A stretch of DNA of 64,000 nt from the NCBI GenBank assembly GCA_015472025.1, contig BNHL01000001.1, positions 1,240,001 through 1,304,000 of the forward strand, given 5' to 3'. The position numbers and the translations under genes are program-made. This stretch comes from Cytophagales bacterium WSM2-2 (GTDB lineage Bacteria; Bacteroidota; Bacteroidia; Cytophagales; Cyclobacteriaceae). Of the stretch, positions 59,465 through 64,000 are shown one piece after another. Under the pieces are notes generated by a model. The model was not told the DNA's origin. It was given only the letters and a program-made list of their open reading frames with translations, and searched no databases. Numbering within the stretch: the stretch's first letter is position 1; every line of letters begins with the position of its first letter.

Positions 59465-62107
59465 ATGACACCTCCAAAACTCCCTCTCCGCTTCTTCCGG
59501 TGGTACTGCCATCCGGAGTTGCGCGACCCTATCGAGGGGGATTTGATGGAACTGTATAAAGAAATGATTAAAACATCCGGCAAACGAAAAGCAGATTTCA
59601 ATTTCGTGATTGACGTTTTGTTGTTGTTCAGGCCGGGAATTATCGGGAGAGGAAACAAGGAATATTCAATAAATAGTTACGCTATGCTTAAAAATTATTT
59701 CAAGATCGGTTGGCGGAGCATGTTGCGCCAGCGCATGTATTCATTCATCAAGATTGGTGGTTTTGCCATCGGAATTGCAGCATGTCTTCTGATCACTTTG
59801 TTCATTCGCGAAGAATTGAGCTATGACACCCGCTATCAAAATGGAGATCGCATCTTCCGCGTGGTGGTCGCTTACAATTTTAATGGAGAATCCGGCAAGG
59901 ACGTCTGGTTCCAGGCACCATTCGCGAAAGCGTTGAAAGACGATTATCCTGAAATAGAAAAAGTAGGACGCTATAACTCCAGCGAACTCTTTGGAGCGGG
60001 AAGTGCTCAGATTCGCAGAGACGACCAGCCCGACAATACTTACGAAGAAGGCTTTGTTTATGCTGATCAGGCATTGCTGGAGATTCTGCAAGTGCCCATG
60101 GTTTACGGAAGCCTGGCGCATTGCCTCGACAATCCTAAAACGATTGTTATCACAAAACGAAAAGCTGACAAATTCTTTCCCAACGAAAACCCTGTGGGCA
60201 AGCTGATGATCGTCAATAATAATGAGAAGGAGCCCTATCGTATTGGCGGTGTCATTGAAAACCTCCCTCCGGCTTCACATTTGCAATACGATTTCTTTCT
60301 CACCATGACAGGCGTTGAATTCTGGAAAGGTGAGCAGTCAGATTGGGGCGCTACCAACTACCCGACTTACATACAACTGCGGGAAGGGTCTGACAAAAGC
60401 CAGCTTGAAAAGAAAATGATAGGTGTTATCAATAAATACTTACTTCCCAGGTGGATAAAAGATGGCGTGCCAAATGCAGATGTGCTGGCTAAAAGTGCCT
60501 GGTTTATTCTTCAGCCCGTGAAAGATATTTATTTGAAATCAGAAGGAATCAGCGATCCCGTATCTCATGGCGACATCCGTTTCGTCTGGTTGTTTGGGGC
60601 TATTGCCGCATTCATCCTGCTGATCGCTTGCATCAACTTCATCAATTTGTCTACAGCTAAATCAGCCAATCGCGCAAAGGAAGTTGGCCTTCGAAAAACG
60701 GTTGGATCAAATCGGAGCAGCATCATCAATCAGTTCCTGACAGAATCTTTGCTCTTCAGTTTCATTTCTTTCGGACTTGGATTAATGTTGGCTGAACTAC
60801 TGATGCCATTCTTCAATTCGCTTGCCGCGAAATCATTGTTCATTCCATGGAAAGAATGGTGGTTCATTCCTATCGTGGTCGCCTCATCTGTGATCATTGG
60901 TATCCTTGCCGGAATCTATCCTTCATTCTATTTATCGTCTTTCAAACCGATCCAGGTGCTGAAAGGAAATTTGAGCAAGGGAAGCAAGAATTCATTTACA
61001 CGAAGCACACTGGTCGTATTTCAGTTCACAACATCAATTGTCCTGATTATCGCTACGGCAGTCATTTACAGGCAGGTCAATTTCATTCTGAATACAAAAG
61101 TCGGCTTCGACAAAGACCAGGTGCTGGTACTCCGCGGCACGAGCACACTCGGGAATCAGGTAAAAACATTTAAAGACGAACTTCAGCAATTGGCCTCCGT
61201 GAAGGGCGTAACCGTGAGTGATTACCTTCCTATCAAAGGAACCAAGCGAAATGGTAATGGTTTCTGGATAGAAGGGAAACAAAATGAAGATCATTCGCTC
61301 GGTGTGCAGTTCTGGCGTGTGGACCCTGACTATATCAAAACGATGGGAATGAAAATTGTAGACGGACGGAATTTTTCACCAGACGCTGTTTCAGATTCCG
61401 CTTCTATCATAATTAACCAGACCATGGCTAGAAAACTCGGACTGAAAGATCCCGTGGGTAAACGGGTACAAAATTGGCGCGCATGGAATGTAGTTGGCGT
61501 GGTTGAAGACTTCAATTTTGAATCGCTTCGCAACGAAGTCGGGCCGTTGTGCATGGTGTTGGGAGAGAGTCCCGGGATTGTGTCGGTAAAATTAAACGCA
61601 CAAAGTCTGACGGCAGCTTTGCCCGCCATCGAATCACTCTGGAAAAAAATTGCTCCTCACCAACCCATCCGTTACTCTTTCCTTGATGAGAGCTTTGCCC
61701 GGATGTATGATGACGTGAAAAGGATGGGCCGCATCTTCACAAGTTTTGCCGTGCTGGCTATTATCGTAGCATGCCTCGGTCTGTTTGCGCTGTCCTCATT
61801 CATGGTGGAGCAACGGGGGAAGGAAATCAGTATCCGGTTGGTACTGGGCGCATCACTTCAAAATATATTCAGTATCCTGACGGTGAACTTTCTTAAACTG
61901 ATTGTCGTGTCAATCTTCATCGCTGGGCCAATTGCCTGGTACATGATGAACCAATGGTTATTGGATTTCAATTACAGAACAAAAATAACCTGGGATGTTT
62001 TCGCAATCACTGGAGGTATGGCCATCCTGATCGCATTGTTCACGATAAGTTATCAGGCCATCCGTGCTGCACTGGCGAAACCCGTTAATAATTTAAGATC
62101 GGAGTAG
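59465..62107 (+). CDS. MacB/FtsX-like permease 6 of 6
   Basis: 880 residues. Prefix domain MTPPKLPLRFFRWYCHPELRDPIEGDLMELYKEMIKTSGKRKAD, anchor IKIGGFAIGIAACLLITLFIREELSYDTRY, FtsX motifs KSANRAKEVGLRKTVGSNRSSI and QRGKEISIRLVLGASLQNIF, C-terminus KPVNNLRSE. The second motif is the most diverged of the six (SIRLVLG instead of GIRKVLG). It closes the array; a fourth palindromic spacer follows. Confidence 0.9.
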   Translation: MTPPKLPLRFFRWYCHPELRDPIEGDLMELYKEMIKTSGKRKADFNFVIDVLLLFRPGIIGRGNKEYSINSYAMLKNYFKIGWRSMLRQRMYSFIKIGGFAIGIAACLLITLFIREELSYDTRYQNGDRIFRVVVAYNFNGESGKDVWFQAPFAKALKDDYPEIEKVGRYNSSELFGAGSAQIRRDDQPDNTYEEGFVYADQALLEILQVPMVYGSLAHCLDNPKTIVITKRKADKFFPNENPVGKLMIVNNNEKEPYRIGGVIENLPPASHLQYDFFLTMTGVEFWKGEQSDWGATNYPTYIQLREGSDKSQLEKKMIGVINKYLLPRWIKDGVPNADVLAKSAWFILQPVKDIYLKSEGISDPVSHGDIRFVWLFGAIAAFILLIACINFINLSTAKSANRAKEVGLRKTVGSNRSSIINQFLTESLLFSFISFGLGLMLAELLMPFFNSLAAKSLFIPWKEWWFIPIVVASSVIIGILAGIYPSFYLSSFKPIQVLKGNLSKGSKNSFTRSTLVVFQFTTSIVLIIATAVIYRQVNFILNTKVGFDKDQVLVLRGTSTLGNQVKTFKDELQQLASVKGVTVSDYLPIKGTKRNGNGFWIEGKQNEDHSLGVQFWRVDPDYIKTMGMKIVDGRNFSPDAVSDSASIIINQTMARKLGLKDPVGKRVQNWRAWNVVGVVEDFNFESLRNEVGPLCMVLGESPGIVSVKLNAQSLTAALPAIESLWKKIAPHQPIRYSFLDESFARMYDDVKRMGRIFTSFAVLAIIVACLGLFALSSFMVEQRGKEISIRLVLGASLQNIFSILTVNFLKLIVVSIFIAGPIAWYMMNQWLLDFNYRTKITWDVFAITGGMAILIALFTISYQAIRAALAKPVNNLRSE

Positions 62108-62174
62108 AGTCGTGGATCGGTTATTAGTTATACGTTATTCAGGCTACAACGAATAACCAATTACGAGTAGCGTA
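62108..62174. repeat. Palindromic intergenic spacer, copy 4
   Basis: Between permease 6 and the convergent cupin gene. GTTATTC (62134-62140) pairs with GAATAAC (62151-62157), and GGTTATTAGTTATACGTTATTC repeats the GTTATT word three times. Here a transcription terminator role between convergent genes is possible, though no T-run is seen. Confidence 0.5.
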
Positions 62175-62537
62175 CTAAATCCACTCGAGGTCAGTAACTG
62201 TCTTTTCAGTGATGACATCACCAGTGTGCTTTGTTTCTTTCGGCTCGATCAGCATCAGCTGCACTTCCTCACCGTTGGTGCGTGGCCGGTGCTCTACACC
62301 TTTAGGCACCGTAAGGATCTCCCCTGCCTTCACTTCGATGGTCTTGTCGCGGAAGTCCATGATGAGCGTGCCCTTCAACACCACAAATAGTTCGTCTTCA
62401 TGTTCATGTTTATGCCATACAAATTCATCTTTAATTTTGGCTAACTTGATAAAGTTTTCGTTGAGCTCGCCCACAATGTAAGGGTGCCAGTGCTCACTGA
62501 ACTTTGAAAATTTTTGTAAGAGATTTATCGATTCCAT
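62175..62537 (-). CDS. Single-domain cupin protein
   Basis: 120 residues. Cupin motif 1 is visible as WHKHEHEDELFVVLKGTLIMDF, with metal-ligand candidates His42, His44 and Glu48/49, and motif 2 as AGEILTVPKGVEHRPRTNG with His83. Such small cupins bind a metal and act as enzymes, ligand sensors or detoxification proteins. It is a lone minus-strand gene that converges with permease 6; function not assigned. Confidence 0.88.
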   Translation of the reverse strand: MESINLLQKFSKFSEHWHPYIVGELNENFIKLAKIKDEFVWHKHEHEDELFVVLKGTLIMDFRDKTIEVKAGEILTVPKGVEHRPRTNGEEVQLMLIEPKETKHTGDVITEKTVTDLEWI

Positions 62538-62673
62538 ATTTCTGTTGGTTCGATCTGAAAATTAGTGAAAGTTAAATTTAAATCAGCGGGAGAATTACCG
62601 AAGTTCGGGGGTTGGATTTCCCCAGGCTAAAGTGGTAATTCACAACCCCGATAAAAAAAACAAACTCAACCCT

Positions 62674-63570
62674 ATGAAAACCTACCGTCTGTTCCTGATC
62701 TTCCTGTTGGCTGCAGCTTGTGCTGATCGCAATTCTGAAATCAAAGATGCGATGCGCCAATACGACAAACTTACTTTCCGGATGAATGGCGACTCGCTTG
62801 CCGACATGTATACTCAAAATGGTGTATTGAGTGGCAAAGGCATGGGCAAGTATGTGAGCCGGGATTCCATCCGCAAGTTTTTAAAATCATTCAAAACCGC
62901 TGACATTCAGTTGATCTCCAATTTCACCAAGGCAGAATCCATCACACTCAGCGGTGACACAGCCGTAGTGAAAGGCACCTACGAGCAGAAAGCAAAACTG
63001 GCGCAGGGAGACACCGGTACTTACGTAGGCACATTCACTGCTAAGTGGCTGAAAGAAAACAACCGTTGGTTTATCACCAATATGTATACCGTGCCTACCA
63101 AGACGATGGCTACATTAAAATCTGTATTGCTGCGACAACTGAAAACCACGCACACGCAAAAAGACTGGTTCGTTCCTGCTAACATTGCGGTTGAAGGACT
63201 CACCGCCAAGCAAGCCATGTGGAAAGACGGAAGTGGAAATCACTCGACCGGACAACTGGCCTATCATCTTGCATTCTGGAACGAGCGACTGCTCAAACAA
63301 TTCAAAGGCGAAGCCGTACCTGAATTCAGCGGTGACAACCAGGAGACCTTCGACAAATTTGATGAGAAGCAATGGAGTGACATCGTGAAAAAACTGGACG
63401 ATGTACTTAGCGCGTGGGAAGAGGAAATCAAAAAAGCCGATGAAACCAAACTCAGCGACTGGCAAGAGAACATCGCCAACATGAACACACACAACGCCTA
63501 CCACACCGGCCAGATTATTTTCTTGCGCAAACTGCAGGGAAGCTGGGACCCCGAGAAGGGCGTTAAGTAA
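62674..63570 (+). CDS. Lipoprotein fusing a SnoaL/DUF4440-like domain to a DinB-like domain
   Basis: 298 residues from the ATG at 62674, chosen because it begins the lipoprotein signal MKTYRLFLIFLLAAAC with Cys16. Residues about 18-140 fit a SnoaL/DUF4440-type fold (YDKLTFRMNGDSLADMYTQNGVLSGKG, TAKWLKENNRWFITNMYTVPT). Residues about 150-290 fit a DinB four-helix bundle with metal-ligand histidines in GNHSTGQLAYHLAFWNERLL and NMNTHNAYHTGQIIFLR. DinB proteins are usually cytosolic thiol transferases; an exported, lipid-anchored fusion is unusual. Function unknown. Confidence 0.8.
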   Translation: MKTYRLFLIFLLAAACADRNSEIKDAMRQYDKLTFRMNGDSLADMYTQNGVLSGKGMGKYVSRDSIRKFLKSFKTADIQLISNFTKAESITLSGDTAVVKGTYEQKAKLAQGDTGTYVGTFTAKWLKENNRWFITNMYTVPTKTMATLKSVLLRQLKTTHTQKDWFVPANIAVEGLTAKQAMWKDGSGNHSTGQLAYHLAFWNERLLKQFKGEAVPEFSGDNQETFDKFDEKQWSDIVKKLDDVLSAWEEEIKKADETKLSDWQENIANMNTHNAYHTGQIIFLRKLQGSWDPEKGVK

Positions 63571-63689
63571 TTGATTTAAGAATTCGGAGACGTGTTGATT
63601 GTGGGATACCCCCGCCCACATGCTATCGGGGGCTTTCCGCTCCTATCCCTGCCCCGTGACTTCTCCGGGCGGAGTTTACGGGTGATTCT

Positions 63690-63941
63690 GAAACATTTCG
63701 GTATGATTTGTAAAAGTTTCCGCGCATTGCGTAAACTTTTCCATAAGTCGTCGAAACATTTCGATGCTGTACCGAAACATTTCCGAACCTCATAGAAACT
63801 TTTCCACAAGTCTCGGAAACATTTCAATACCGTATCGAAACATTTCGGTATGAAATGGAAATGCTTCGATGACCTACGTAAACTTTTCGGAATGATTTCG
63901 AAAGGTTTACGCAAGGCGTGGAAACTTTTCCGCGTCTTGTG
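63690..63941. repeat. 21-bp minisatellite, 12 units
   Basis: Twelve consecutive units of exactly 21 bp, beginning at 63690 and then every 21 bp to 63921, with a partial unit at 63942. Most units begin GAAAC(A/T)TTTC or TAAACTTTTC, followed by a variable 11-bp part. The core GAAACATTTC is nearly self-complementary. A more diverged unit may precede at about 63669. The rest of the 63571-64000 stretch holds no supported gene. Confidence 0.85.
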
Positions 63942-64000
63942 GAAAACCGACTCTGTGCCCGAGGCGAACCATAAAATCACCTAAATAAGGCTGAAAATGT

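Noticed and set aside
63576..63980. A 134-codon minus-strand frame across the minisatellite
   Set aside because: It is open because the 21-bp unit lacks stops in this frame. The plus strand also reads K-x-F heptads, there is no start context, and the downstream part is unremarkable.

Overview
The window looks like a chromosomal segment from a member of the Bacteroidota, most likely order Cytophagales. The genus is not determinable by eye; a Chryseolinea/Ohtaekwangia-like bacterium would fit, as a guess. Support comes from Bacteroidota-type promoter elements (TAnnTTTG at -7, here upstream of rplC, thiL, purH and others), many signal peptides ending in AQ, lipoprotein-rich gene content, the fused E1 alpha/beta dehydrogenase, the DAHP synthase-chorismate mutase fusion, a bacillithiol-type YtxJ protein, and MacB/FtsX-like permeases carrying the short N-terminal 'RFFRW(F/Y)CHPEL...IEGDLMELY' domain. 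No tRNA, rRNA, CRISPR array, insertion sequence or prophage was recognised. Gene density is high throughout.

Layout. (1) 20-5316, minus: an S10-type ribosomal protein operon, rplC-rplD-rplW-rplB-rpsS-rplV-rpsC-rplP-rpmC-rpsQ-rplN, without rpsJ in front; a promoter and a perfect 5'UTR hairpin precede rplC. (2) 5.5-10.6 kb: a tiny lipoprotein, thiL, then a tight three-gene unit of a cysteine-containing lipoprotein, a small barrel protein and an exported WD40-caspase-like protease. (3) 10.6-14.5 kb, minus: a small hypothetical, a DUF2306 membrane protein, a WG/YARHG lipoprotein and a glycerophosphodiester phosphodiesterase. (4) 14.6-20.8 kb, plus: E1 alpha/beta fusion, a degenerate SecA-like protein, a 1065-residue exported basic protein built of 43- and 35-residue repeats, and YtxJ; OsmC and a barrel protein follow. 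(5) 22.0-29.1 kb, minus: purH-mreB-mreC-mreD-mrdA-rodA, the cell-shape operon. (6) 29.2-33.5 kb, plus: an aromatic amino acid operon, pheA-aminotransferase-tyrA-DAHPS/chorismate mutase, preceded by a Phe/Tyr-rich leader peptide and mutually exclusive hairpins, i.e. a classical-looking attenuator. (7) 33.8-45.6 kb: assorted envelope and metabolic genes (tricorn-like S41 protease, PQQ sugar dehydrogenase-cytochrome c lipoprotein, thioredoxin-TPR protein, solute-binding-like protein, MFS exporter, NadR-like kinase, OMP, TauE, RlpA). (8) 45.8-62.1 kb: a PadR regulator translationally coupled to six consecutive paralogous large permeases, the last three preceded by related palindromic spacers. (9) 62.2-64 kb: cupin, a SnoaL-DinB lipoprotein, and a 12-copy 21-bp minisatellite.

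The observations I rate highest are the pheA attenuator with its Phe/Tyr leader peptide, the PadR plus six-permease array with no ABC ATPase in sight, the exported WD40-caspase operon, and the degenerate SecA-like protein encoded next to a large exported repeat protein. All functional assignments are by reading of motifs and family memory; no database search was run.
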